Positions 1 through 9,082 of a DNA stretch of 11,383 nt are shown here, one piece after another (position 1 is the first letter of the stretch; the number at the start of each line of letters is the position of its first letter). The DNA lies in NCBI GenBank assembly GCA_937907205.1, contig CALESE010000089.1:1-11383 (forward strand). The letters are read 5' to 3'. This stretch comes from an uncultured Romboutsia sp. Lineage in GTDB: Bacteria > Bacillota > Clostridia > Peptostreptococcales > Peptostreptococcaceae. Both the position numbers and the translations under genes were made by a program. The notes beneath the pieces are model-generated. The model ran no database searches, was not told where the DNA came from, and saw only the letters and a list, made by a program, of their open reading frames with translations.

Positions 1-166
1 ATGAACTATTTTTTTATATATTTTTATGTGTTGCACTTAATATGATAATTTATCTCATAAAAATAACCTATAAATAGTTAACCTTAACTTACACTAACGT
101 TTATCATTCTTTTTGTATTAAAATTTAGCTCTACATCTTAGACATATAAATTGTGGCCATTATATT

Positions 167-298
167 TTAATCTACTAAAGATATAACTTCAAACATAATG
201 TCCATTTTAAAGTCTTCAATAAGAAATTCTATTACTCCTTTTTCAAATACACATGATTTTAATTCATAATCATATAATTTTTGTCCTATACTTATTTT
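167..298 (-). pseudogene. 43-codon coding remnant, unknown family
   Basis: A frame from just after an in-frame TAG to the TAA at 167-169 reads KISIGQKLYDYELK, then a mixed charged and hydrophobic stretch, ending FKMDIMFEVISLVD. The composition looks like a real protein: alternating hydrophobic and charged residues, unlike random AT-rich sequence. There is no ATG, GTG or TTG at its start and no ribosome binding site in place. It may be the tail of a decayed gene. I do not recognise the family. Confidence 0.35.
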
Positions 299-328
299 CT
301 ATAATCCTTTTAAAAATAAGGAAAAAAA

Positions 329-367
329 TAGTAGATAAATTTATTTTTTACACAAACCTATCTACTA
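329..367 (-). terminator. Second terminator-like hairpin
   Basis: A 9-bp perfect stem (329-337 with 359-367) with a 21-base loop is followed on the minus strand by seven T. It lies upstream of the small coding remnant at 298. It may be a back-up terminator for the protease gene; the long loop makes it weaker than the hairpin at 549-615. Confidence 0.45.
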
Positions 368-548
368 CCCCATTTAAAATATTAGATTTTATTAAAATTA
401 ATTTTATAATTTCTACACTTTATATCTAATCTAATAAACCTATATTATAAACTCTTTCTCTATATCATTGTTTTCTTAATATATGATGTTCTTAAAATGA
501 ATGTTGTATATACTAATACATTTTCAGAATCTTACATTAAATTTTACA
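368..548. other. AT-rich intergenic stretch without recognisable features
   Basis: Between the two hairpins I see no open frame with a start codon, no RNA-like fold and no repeat. The same is true of 1-166. Confidence 0.6.
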
Positions 549-615
549 AAAAAATGGTTTAAGAATCCTAAAAGATATAAATTTCTATCTTTTTGAATAC
601 CTTAAACCATTTTTT
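549..615 (-). terminator. Nested-hairpin intrinsic terminator, possibly bidirectional
   Basis: Arms 549-563 and 601-615 are a perfect 15-bp inverted repeat. The loop contains a second perfect 8-bp stem (570-577 with 586-593). The stem ends in A-tract/T-tract on both strands, so a T-run follows the hairpin in either direction. It lies about 90 bases after the stop codon at 704. Confidence 0.8.
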
Positions 616-703
616 GCTGTATTCTGCTCTACAGTATTGTTTAAAATAATTTTACTTTTATTTTGATTTCTAAAAAATCTTAGCTTATCCTTTTATATAC
701 TTT

Positions 704-3700
704 CTATTTTAATCCAAAGAATATCATTAACGGGAAAGATGTAGGAACTCGTCCATGTGGATGTACACTTTCTGTATAATATCTTTCTTCTATATTATCC
801 AACTTCCATATCGTTTCATCAAACCCTAAGTTTTCTACATAAAAGTTTTTATCTTTTAATTGCTCTTTATCTACTTCTTTAATATTATCTCCATTAACAT
901 TTGAAGTTCCATTTGTTGAGCTATTTTCATAACAATTTTTAATTGTTTTTATATCTCCTATTGTTCCTACAAACTTCCTAATTTTTGTAGTACTTAATGC
1001 TGATGTACCAAGTGATACAGAATTATTAATAAATGTTGTTGTATCCATTTTACCAATAAATAATCCATTGCTTTGTGCATAATTATCTGATGCATTTCTC
1101 ATATAAATATTTGATATTACATTGTTAATTGTTACATTTCCATGTGAAATACCAATAATACCACCAGAATCGCTTCCTTCTACAATCAATTCACCTTGTA
1201 CATAACAGTTCTTAATTGATCCTCCTGTTTTTTCACTAATAAACGCTGATGCTTTATTTCCACCTTTCGTATATTTACCTGCATTTACATATGCTTGATT
1301 AACATTAATATTTTCAAATGTAGAGTTATTATCTAGTGATACCACTACTGAAACATTATCATGTCCAAATATAGTTATTTTACTAAATTTCATATTATAA
1401 TAAGTTGCATTTAATGATTCCTTAGCAAAAACTGCTATATTACTTTGCGTTCTATCACTCTGTGCAGATGAAATATATTGTGAATTAACTCCTGTGAAAT
1501 AAACTGCTCCATAATCAAATTTATCTACATTTAAGTTATATACTTCACCATTAAACTGTTCAAATATAGTTGTATTTTTTAGATTTCTAATTGTATGTCC
1601 ATTACCATTGATTATCCCTTCAAATACTCTTGGTATTAAAACACTTCCTAAACTATATTCTTTACCAGAGAAATCAAGATCAGACATTATTGTAAATTCT
1701 CCAGTTGGATGTTCAGTAAGTTCTGTTATAAATTCTTCTATCGAGTTTATTTCAGATTTATAAACTCCAATAGCTTTTGTTTCATTTGGATCTAAGTTCT
1801 TAAGTTTAGGTACATACTCATTTTCTATACTTGATAAATCCCAAATATCTTCATTCCACCCTAAAGTTTCTATATAGAAATCTTTACTTGTTATTTGTTC
1901 TTTATTAACTGTACCTATTTTTCCATTAAAATCGATTCCTTCTCTTAATAATGTTGATTTACCTCTATTTTCTTCATATTCATAGTTATTTAAATAATTT
2001 TCAAATTTACCATTTTCTGTTTTACCATCAAATTTGTAATGTTTATTTTGGTTTCCTAATGAAATATTATTTTGAATTATAGAGTTTTCTGTTGATTGTC
2101 CTATAAAACCAGCTATTCCTTCAATACCATTCACTGATGCAGAACTATAGCTATATTTGATAGAAGATCCAACTACGTTACCAACTAATCCACCTACATT
2201 TTGATTTCCTTGTACTAATCCTGATGAATAACAATTTTCTATTATCGTAGAAGTTGTTACTTCTCCTACCAATCCTCCAACATCATTACCACTTTTTGAT
2301 ATAGATATATTACTACTACTTTCTTTTAAAGTTAAATTTTCAGCATATCCCACTATTCCTCCAACCTTACTTTTTGCATTTTTAATACTAGATTCTATAA
2401 TATGCACATTTTCTATTTTTGAATTAACTGCTGTTTTTGCAAGCACTCCAACATTATCTTGTTCAGCTGTAATTATGCTTTTTTCTATAATTAATCCAGT
2501 AATATTTGCTTTATTCAGTTTGTTAAATATTGGTACTTTATTTCCTGTTAATTTATAACCATTACCTTCAAGTATTCCTTTAAATTCTACATCAATAATA
2601 GTATCTTTAGAAGAAAAATCAATATCATTATCTAAAATAAATCTTGCATATGGATTTTCAGTAATTTTAGTTATAAATTCATCTGATGACTTAATATTAT
2701 ATGTTTCCACTCCAAACTCATTATCATTTGGATCAGAATTTTTTAGTTTCGGCCTTCCTCCACTTGATACCGTACTTAAATCCCATATGTCATTATTCCA
2801 ATTTAAAGTTTCTGTATAGAAGCTTTCTGTTTTAACTTGTGTTTCAGATGCTACATCTATTTTTCCCTTAAAATCAACATCTTTTGTTCTATCTATTGTA
2901 GAAGTTCCTGCATTTGCCTCATTTTCATAGTTTCCGCTGAAATTTACAAAGTTATTATTTCCTGTTCTACCATCAAATTTGTATCCTTTTAACTGATTAA
3001 CTAAAGTAATATTATTCTTTATAATAGAATTGTTATATGTTTGTCCTACAAAACTTGCTATTCCAATACTACCTTCTGCCCTTGAATTACTAAATGAGTT
3101 GATAATAGAAGATTTGTTTACATATCCAATAAATCCTCCTACATCATTATTTCCTTTAGCTTTTCCTACTGAATAACAATCTTTAATAACTGATCTGTTT
3201 ACAATTTCACCAACAAATCCTCCAACTGCATTACCTGTTGCTAATACTTCTCCATTCGCAGAACATTCTATAATCTGTGATTTATCAACATAGCCTGCCA
3301 TCGTTCCTACTCTATCTGTTCCTAATACTTTTATACCAATAACATGAGTATCTTGTACTAAAGAACCTGTAATATTTCCAAATAGCGATCCTGTTTCTTT
3401 ATTTGCACTTACTTTTACATTTCTAGCCATTATTCCATTAAGAGTACTATATTCTACTAAATTTGCTAGTGCTCCTGTTTTTTCCTTTGATTTATCAGCT
3501 ACTACTACTTCGCTATTTTCAATAGTTAAATTAGAAATATTAGCAAATTTAATTTTATCAAATATTGGTGATCTATTTCCTATTAATTTATGACCACCTC
3601 CATCTAGTTTCCCTATGAAGTATCCATCTATAATAGTATCTCCATCAACATTGATTTTAGAAAGATCTATATCATTATCTAATACATAGTTTCCTATATA

Positions 3701-3784
3701 ATATTTTGTTTTTCCACTTGTATCTTCTATTTGATTCTTCATTATCTTTTCTTTGAATTCTTCTGCTGTTGCTATGTGCTCAAC
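704..3784 (-). repeat. Three C-terminal GLUG beta-helix cassettes, ~945-bp period between the first two
   Basis: Cassette 2 (about 3784-2720), cassette 3 (about 2719-1775) and cassette 4 (about 1774-704) repeat the layout of the cassette before the protease domain. Each has an entry like EFITKITENPYARFILDNDI, a line like FKGILEGNGYKL, then GLUG turns (DVGGFIGYV, NVGGLVGNV, SGGIIGIS). Each exits with ETLxWNxDIWDLS; cassettes 2 and 3 then end PKLKNxDPN. Matching sequence at 2968 and 2023 gives a 945-base period between cassettes 2 and 3. Cassette 4 is more diverged and ends in HPHGRVPTSFPL with no anchor. Such beta-helices may bind substrate or the cell surface; that role is inferred. Confidence 0.85.
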
Positions 3785-6700
3785 ATCAGCTTCACCATTT
3801 AAAACTTCTTTTCTAAAATCATTTGTTATACGCTTTAAATAATGGTAATTAATTCTTCTGACATTTGTACTAGAAGTAACATCTCTATCATTATTATTTG
3901 CATCTGCTCTTAATGCATCTACATAATTTTGTAATAAATTTTCTGAATCTATATATGGAATTGTTTTTAAACTCTTCTCCATTAATTTATATCTTTCTTT
4001 TTTGAACTTTTCCCAAGTCATTGTATTATCTTTTGTAATTTTCTTAATAGCATCTAAGTCTGTTGCACTTTTTCCTGTGAACCATGAAAGATATCCATTT
4101 TCGTATCCACCCATACCAAGCATCTGCCATGCTGTATATGTGAATCCCCAAGTGTGGGTTCTTCCATTATCATTATATGGTTGATACCATCTTCTTATAT
4201 ACATACCTTCTGATCCATAAGCTCCTTCACCATTTTGTGTCCATTCTCCTGTTATACCTGGTCTAATTGTAATTTTATTATCCCATAAATCTCCAATAGT
4301 TTGTAAATTCATTGCCTCAATCTCTGATGCAGTAATTTGTTTCCAAGTTACTGTTGAATGGTCATTAGGATTTGGATACTGTATTTGTACTGCTACTTTC
4401 GATTGCTCTTCTGGAGTTAATTTCAATAAAGCTTTTGCTTCCACATAATCTAAGAAATCAATCGCTTCATACATTCCCTTATAATAACTATCAATTTTTT
4501 TAACTGAGTTAATCCTATCTTGCGTTAAGTTAGTTGTAATAAGTTTATCTGGTGAATAGTCATAACTAAAATTCCAGTTTACATCTCCATCTCCAAATGT
4601 TTGTGTTGTATGTCCATCTGTATAATCTTCTCTACCTAATTTATTATTGTTACCTCCATCAATTGGTCTAAATCCATTTTCTTTGAAAAATAGTTTATAT
4701 GATTGGTTATGTCCAATTTCATGTGTCCACATCCAATTGTAACCTTTTAATGCAGGACTTGCATAATTTATTACACCATCACTTGCATATGCTGAAGCAC
4801 CACTTGCTCTAAACCATTCATCTAGCAAATCATTAAAGTTTATATGGAATGGATCTGTACATTTCCCATTTGATTGTGTTCCATATATATTTACATTGGT
4901 AGAATCAATTTGTATATCAGCATATTTATTTAGGTAAGAAACGTCTATTATACCTAATACATTATTATAAAAATTAGCAATTTGATCTCCAAATTTTTGC
5001 ATATCCATCAATAATTCCTCTTGTTGATTTTGATTATTTGGATCTTTAAGATATACCATTTGTGAACCAACTAAGAATGTACCTGGAGCAGACACGATAA
5101 ATCCTGAATTTTTCGGTAATGTTAAAATATGCATTATATATTTAGGTTGCTTTTTTATTTGTGTCCAAGCACGATAGTCTGCTTTATTTTTGTAGTCTTT
5201 TGCTGCAGATTCTGTCAAAAGATTTCTAGATTTAAAATAATCAGTAAACCATTCATTTGGATCTTGATAATCTGTTAAAGCATAAACTGCACGTTCTATA
5301 AAATCACCTTGTGATTGTATTCCAAGAAGTATACCTAAGTTATCTCTATATTCTAAATGAACAATATGAGCAGATTTATATATGGCATTCCAGAAATCAT
5401 CTATAAAATCATTAAATTTTATATTTGGCCTATATATATCACTTTTAAATAACATAGTGTCACTTAATTTTGTGCCACCTATCTCTACACCATAGAAACG
5501 AGAGTAGTAGTTATATGCAAATAAAACTTTTTTAAATTGTTCATTATTGACTATTCTCTTACTGATTATATGGTTTAATATATCATTTTCTTGTGTGACA
5601 CTATACCCATCTACGTTTGCTAATAAATTCATTACAAATTCTTTCGTATTTTCTTCTGATAAAATAACATCATTAAAGTACGCTTTTAAAACATTATATC
5701 CTCTCTTATCATAAGACTGAAGATCAACAAAGTCTTTTAAATCTTTGTCATATTCTAAACTTTGTATATAATTAACTAATTCATTTATAATTCTAGCATC
5801 TTGCTTAATTATATATCTATCATAGTTATATTCAATACCTAAATCATCAATTTTATACATTGCAACTCTACCGTACATCTTTATAGGATCCACTGTCTCT
5901 TTATATTTATACGTTACATTGTATTTTACTGTACTACCATCATCAAATACTATTTTAATTGAATTAATATCATCATAATTTTCTTCAGTAAGATACATCA
6001 TTACTTCTTTGTTTGAATCAAATGCTAAAACTGAATTAATAAGTTTTTGATTTAGAATATGATCTTCGCTAATTTTTTTACCATCTATAATAATATATTT
6101 TGAATCATAAAATGGCATTAGTTTGTATAAATTGCTATATAAAGTCAACTTATTTGGATTATAATCTTTCCTTTGTTTTAGTATTCCAAAATTTGGAATA
6201 TAAATGTTTTTATTTATAAGTTCACTATCTTGCGTATTTCTTGGATCATCATTCTTAAGATATGGCAAATTCTCATAGCTACAATTTTCTGAATTCCATA
6301 AATCTTCACTAAAATCTAATTGTTTTAATATTTTTTCTGAGAAATCATTTTTAGATATAGTTTTGATATTAAGCTCTGTATTTTCATTAAGCGTAGATTC
6401 ACTCATTGCAACATTTATACTATCAAGAGTAACATTTCCTTCTCCATGAATTCGATTAGCATTGTATCCTGTACTTAAACTAATATTTTTTGTCAAAGTA
6501 GCTCTATTTGATCCATATCCTAAAATACCTCCAGAGCCTCCTTCACTACTTGTAATATCAACTTTACTAATACAATTTTTTATTGTACTAATTGTTTCTG
6601 ATGGTTGACTATAATTGATTTCTCCAGCAATTCCTCCAACACTTCTCTTTCCCTTTAATGTTCCTTCTACATAACAGTCTTCGATAATAGTGTTTTGTAT

Positions 6701-9082
6701 AAGACCTGCTATCCCTCCAACTTGACTACCTTCGGAGTTTTTAGCACCACCTTCTCTTATTTTAAGATTAGTTACGCTACTATCTTTAATTGTAACAGGT
6801 TTTGATCCACCTTGTGCTCTTCCAACAATTCCTCCATATTGTGTTCCATAAGATCTAGTAATTATTGTTAAGTCTTTTATATGAACATTACTTATATTAG
6901 TACCACTATATACAGTATTTGCAAGTGCAGCTCCTCTAGAAGTAGATATTGTTCCTACTTCGTTAGCTATTGCATTTGATAAATATATATTTTCAAGTCT
7001 CAAATTCTTAATTGTTGCTTTATCCATAACATCAAATAATGGTCCATTTAAATTATAAATAGTGTGTCCATTTCCATCTATCGTTCCTTTGAACTCAAAG
7101 TCTTTTCCTGCTAATGATGTATAATCACTAGCATATTCTGAAGCATCATAGTCTCTTGTTAATACAAATGTTCCATATGGGTTAGCTTTAATTTCAGCCA
7201 TTAAAGTAGAGAAAGACTTACGAACTGCATAATCTCCATATTCATCTATCTCTCCATAAAGAATTTCAAGTTTATTTTGTTGTTTCCCATTGTCTGTATA
7301 CTGAGTTACATTTTCGTAATCAATTACTAAATAACATTTTCCATCTTCTATTCTATAATCAGATATAGGTGCATAAAAGCTTGGCATATCTTTCATCTGT
7401 ACTTTAGCAATATAGTTATCAGGATAATATTTTATATAATGATAACTTAATTTATTTACTTCTTTATATGTTGAATTTCCAGAATAATCCGTTTTCTTTT
7501 CATATACAACGATATCTAAAATATCTTTCATTTCCAACATACGGTCACCATCTACTATAACTTCTTCTTGTAATAAATCCTGATTATGATATTCATTTTT
7601 TCCTGTTTCAAATATATTACTATCTAAATCGTAAGAAAGTATACATTTTACATAATAAGTCTCACTAGAATTTTTATTAAAGGTAACTGTGTTTACTCCT
7701 GATACAATTTGTTGTTTCTTTATTTCATTTTGCTCTTCATCGTATACAATAATTTCCCCACTTAGAATAGTTTTTTCATCATCAACTATATTAAATGTTG
7801 CCTCTATTTGATTGTTACTTATTTCACTATATTTAAAGTCTGTTGCTGTTGGCTTATCTTTCAATACCTCAATATCAACTTTGTTATTCTCACTTACAGG
7901 AAGTTCCTTTGAATTACTTAAAATTATCTTTTCAATTTTGATTTCTTTTTTTCCTGCTTCATCAAATCCTAAGATACTTGTTTGATATAAATTATCTTGC
8001 TCTTTTACCTCATATTCCTCTCCATTAATTACTACCTTTTCTGGTTTAAAAATCGTCGCGTTTGTACTTTCAAATCTTATATCAACATTCTCTTTTTTAT
8101 TGAAATACTTTTCTTCTATTTCACCTTTATATGAAGCAACATTACTTACTTTCAACTGATAATTTCCAACAAGTTCAATTCTTTTTGTATCCAATATTTC
8201 ATCTATTACTTTATTTTCACCTGACTCATGATTTTCTAATGTATTGCTATCTCTATCATACGTAGCATATATATCTAGTATATATGGTTTTCCTTCTTTT
8301 ATTGAAAATGAAATACTATTCTTTCCTTTTACAATTTCCTGTTCCTCTGAGAAACCATCTTCATTGTTTTTAAGGACTACTTTTCCTTCAATAAAAGAAT
8401 TATCTTCATCTACTATATCAAAATCTAAAACAACTTTATTTTTATTTAAATCATCCTTTTGTACAAATCTATTAATAGATGGTTTATCTTTTAGAATTTC
8501 GATATTGATTTTATTACTAACATCAGCTGTATTCCCATCAGAATATGTAATTTTCGTAATATTTAACTCTTGAACTCCACTTTCTTTGCCCACAGTATAC
8601 GTTACTTGATAATTACCTTCACTCAATTTGGTAGCAATACAATCTACATTATTTATGCGTATTTTTTCAATATCCTCTATCTTATTGCTATCAATAATAA
8701 ACTGAAGCATTATATTCTCGCCTTTTTCCACATAGTCTTTATGAGAAATAATTTTTTTTACTTCAGCTCTTGGCTGTGCTTCAATCTCTTTTTCTAATAA
8801 AATTTCATCTACAACTTCCTGACCATCAACCAATCTATATGTTCCAGTAATCTTAACAATATATTTGCTTGATAATATAGTATCTAGTATTATCTTGTTT
8901 TTTCCTGATTTAACTTCCTTTTTAGTAATTTCCTTATTATTTTCATCTAATAAAACTATATTTGATGCCGTTAAAGTATTATCTTCATCAACTAAATCAA
9001 AGTTTGCCGTTAGTATACCTTTTTCTATATCTTCTTTTATATCAATATCTGTAATAATAGGTTTTTGTTTTAAAATTGTCAC
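704..9082 (-). CDS. M26-family (ZmpB/IgA1 protease-like) zinc metallo-endopeptidase with Ig-like and GLUG repeats; 3' part of the frameshifted gene
   Basis: This 2,792-codon frame encodes the enzyme half. Residues 1-512 continue Ig-like units begun upstream; about 513-620 resemble the M26 N-terminal region; about 621-948 form a GLUG beta-helix cassette; about 949-1766 are the M26 peptidase domain with H1454-E1455-H1458 and E1485; about 1767-2792 hold three more GLUG cassettes. M26 enzymes are secreted zinc endopeptidases that in streptococci cleave IgA1 or mucin-type host proteins; the substrate here is unknown. The GTG at 9082 has no Shine-Dalgarno sequence and follows no signal peptide. The frame is open from 9151, and residues read before GTG (KLKEIILSNGKK…) match the Ig-module consensus, so GTG is probably not a real start. 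There is no C-terminal sorting signal. The frame is otherwise free of stops, so the break is recent or an error. Confidence 0.88.
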   Translation of the reverse strand: MTILKQKPIITDIDIKEDIEKGILTANFDLVDEDNTLTASNIVLLDENNKEITKKEVKSGKNKIILDTILSSKYIVKITGTYRLVDGQEVVDEILLEKEIEAQPRAEVKKIISHKDYVEKGENIMLQFIIDSNKIEDIEKIRINNVDCIATKLSEGNYQVTYTVGKESGVQELNITKITYSDGNTADVSNKINIEILKDKPSINRFVQKDDLNKNKVVLDFDIVDEDNSFIEGKVVLKNNEDGFSEEQEIVKGKNSISFSIKEGKPYILDIYATYDRDSNTLENHESGENKVIDEILDTKRIELVGNYQLKVSNVASYKGEIEEKYFNKKENVDIRFESTNATIFKPEKVVINGEEYEVKEQDNLYQTSILGFDEAGKKEIKIEKIILSNSKELPVSENNKVDIEVLKDKPTATDFKYSEISNNQIEATFNIVDDEKTILSGEIIVYDEEQNEIKKQQIVSGVNTVTFNKNSSETYYVKCILSYDLDSNIFETGKNEYHNQDLLQEEVIVDGDRMLEMKDILDIVVYEKKTDYSGNSTYKEVNKLSYHYIKYYPDNYIAKVQMKDMPSFYAPISDYRIEDGKCYLVIDYENVTQYTDNGKQQNKLEILYGEIDEYGDYAVRKSFSTLMAEIKANPYGTFVLTRDYDASEYASDYTSLAGKDFEFKGTIDGNGHTIYNLNGPLFDVMDKATIKNLRLENIYLSNAIANEVGTISTSRGAALANTVYSGTNISNVHIKDLTIITRSYGTQYGGIVGRAQGGSKPVTIKDSSVTNLKIREGGAKNSEGSQVGGIAGLIQNTIIEDCYVEGTLKGKRSVGGIAGEINYSQPSETISTIKNCISKVDITSSEGGSGGILGYGSNRATLTKNISLSTGYNANRIHGEGNVTLDSINVAMSESTLNENTELNIKTISKNDFSEKILKQLDFSEDLWNSENCSYENLPYLKNDDPRNTQDSELINKNIYIPNFGILKQRKDYNPNKLTLYSNLYKLMPFYDSKYIIIDGKKISEDHILNQKLINSVLAFDSNKEVMMYLTEENYDDINSIKIVFDDGSTVKYNVTYKYKETVDPIKMYGRVAMYKIDDLGIEYNYDRYIIKQDARIINELVNYIQSLEYDKDLKDFVDLQSYDKRGYNVLKAYFNDVILSEENTKEFVMNLLANVDGYSVTQENDILNHIISKRIVNNEQFKKVLFAYNYYSRFYGVEIGGTKLSDTMLFKSDIYRPNIKFNDFIDDFWNAIYKSAHIVHLEYRDNLGILLGIQSQGDFIERAVYALTDYQDPNEWFTDYFKSRNLLTESAAKDYKNKADYRAWTQIKKQPKYIMHILTLPKNSGFIVSAPGTFLVGSQMVYLKDPNNQNQQEELLMDMQKFGDQIANFYNNVLGIIDVSYLNKYADIQIDSTNVNIYGTQSNGKCTDPFHINFNDLLDEWFRASGASAYASDGVINYASPALKGYNWMWTHEIGHNQSYKLFFKENGFRPIDGGNNNKLGREDYTDGHTTQTFGDGDVNWNFSYDYSPDKLITTNLTQDRINSVKKIDSYYKGMYEAIDFLDYVEAKALLKLTPEEQSKVAVQIQYPNPNDHSTVTWKQITASEIEAMNLQTIGDLWDNKITIRPGITGEWTQNGEGAYGSEGMYIRRWYQPYNDNGRTHTWGFTYTAWQMLGMGGYENGYLSWFTGKSATDLDAIKKITKDNTMTWEKFKKERYKLMEKSLKTIPYIDSENLLQNYVDALRADANNNDRDVTSSTNVRRINYHYLKRITNDFRKEVLNGEADVEHIATAEEFKEKIMKNQIEDTSGKTKYYIGNYVLDNDIDLSKINVDGDTIIDGYFIGKLDGGGHKLIGNRSPIFDKIKFANISNLTIENSEVVVADKSKEKTGALANLVEYSTLNGIMARNVKVSANKETGSLFGNITGSLVQDTHVIGIKVLGTDRVGTMAGYVDKSQIIECSANGEVLATGNAVGGFVGEIVNRSVIKDCYSVGKAKGNNDVGGFIGYVNKSSIINSFSNSRAEGSIGIASFVGQTYNNSIIKNNITLVNQLKGYKFDGRTGNNNFVNFSGNYENEANAGTSTIDRTKDVDFKGKIDVASETQVKTESFYTETLNWNNDIWDLSTVSSGGRPKLKNSDPNDNEFGVETYNIKSSDEFITKITENPYARFILDNDIDFSSKDTIIDVEFKGILEGNGYKLTGNKVPIFNKLNKANITGLIIEKSIITAEQDNVGVLAKTAVNSKIENVHIIESSIKNAKSKVGGIVGYAENLTLKESSSNISISKSGNDVGGLVGEVTTSTIIENCYSSGLVQGNQNVGGLVGNVVGSSIKYSYSSASVNGIEGIAGFIGQSTENSIIQNNISLGNQNKHYKFDGKTENGKFENYLNNYEYEENRGKSTLLREGIDFNGKIGTVNKEQITSKDFYIETLGWNEDIWDLSSIENEYVPKLKNLDPNETKAIGVYKSEINSIEEFITELTEHPTGEFTIMSDLDFSGKEYSLGSVLIPRVFEGIINGNGHTIRNLKNTTIFEQFNGEVYNLNVDKFDYGAVYFTGVNSQYISSAQSDRTQSNIAVFAKESLNATYYNMKFSKITIFGHDNVSVVVSLDNNSTFENINVNQAYVNAGKYTKGGNKASAFISEKTGGSIKNCYVQGELIVEGSDSGGIIGISHGNVTINNVISNIYMRNASDNYAQSNGLFIGKMDTTTFINNSVSLGTSALSTTKIRKFVGTIGDIKTIKNCYENSSTNGTSNVNGDNIKEVDKEQLKDKNFYVENLGFDETIWKLDNIEERYYTESVHPHGRVPTSFPLMIFFGLK
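3785..6239 (-). other. M26 peptidase catalytic domain (HEIGH zinc motif)
   Basis: Residues about 949-1766. The segment from FGILKQRKDYNPNKLTLYSN through MPFY matches the ZmpB/IgA1 protease start of this domain. The zinc motif HEIGHN puts H1454 (codon 4721-4723) and H1458 as ligands and E1455 as the general base. The third ligand is most likely E1485 (codon 4628-4630) within REDYTDGHTTQ, which aligns with the E-x4-G-x2-Q of streptococcal M26 enzymes. The spacing from the second His is 27 rather than the usual 20 because of a short GGNNNKL-like insertion. Downstream YYKGMYEAIDFLDYVEAKALLKL matches the conserved M26 helix. All catalytic residues appear intact. Confidence 0.9.
6240..7544 (-). other. 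M26 N-terminal-like region with GLUG beta-helix cassette 1
   Basis: Residues about 513-948 of the downstream frame. The first part (YIAKVQMKDMPSFYAPIS…) resembles the conserved region preceding the helix in ZmpB. KSFSTLMAEIKANPYGTFVLTRDYDAS then leads into FKGTIDGNGHTIYNLNGPLF, typical of the M26 N-terminal domain. Repeats such as GGIVGRAQ, VGGIAGLI and VGGIAGEI are GLUG motifs forming a right-handed beta-helix. The cassette closes with LPYLKNDDP, a theme repeated at the ends of cassettes 2 and 3. Confidence 0.85.

Noticed and set aside
4700..4730. Assignment to peptidase family M60 from the HExGH motif
   Set aside because: Flanking sequence (GMYEAIDFLDYVEA, the E-x4-G-x2-Q pattern and the GLUG N-terminal region) fits M26.
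9080..9082. Independent gene starting with GTG at 9082
   Set aside because: No ribosome binding site, no signal peptide, and it starts inside a repeat module whose first half is in the other frame.
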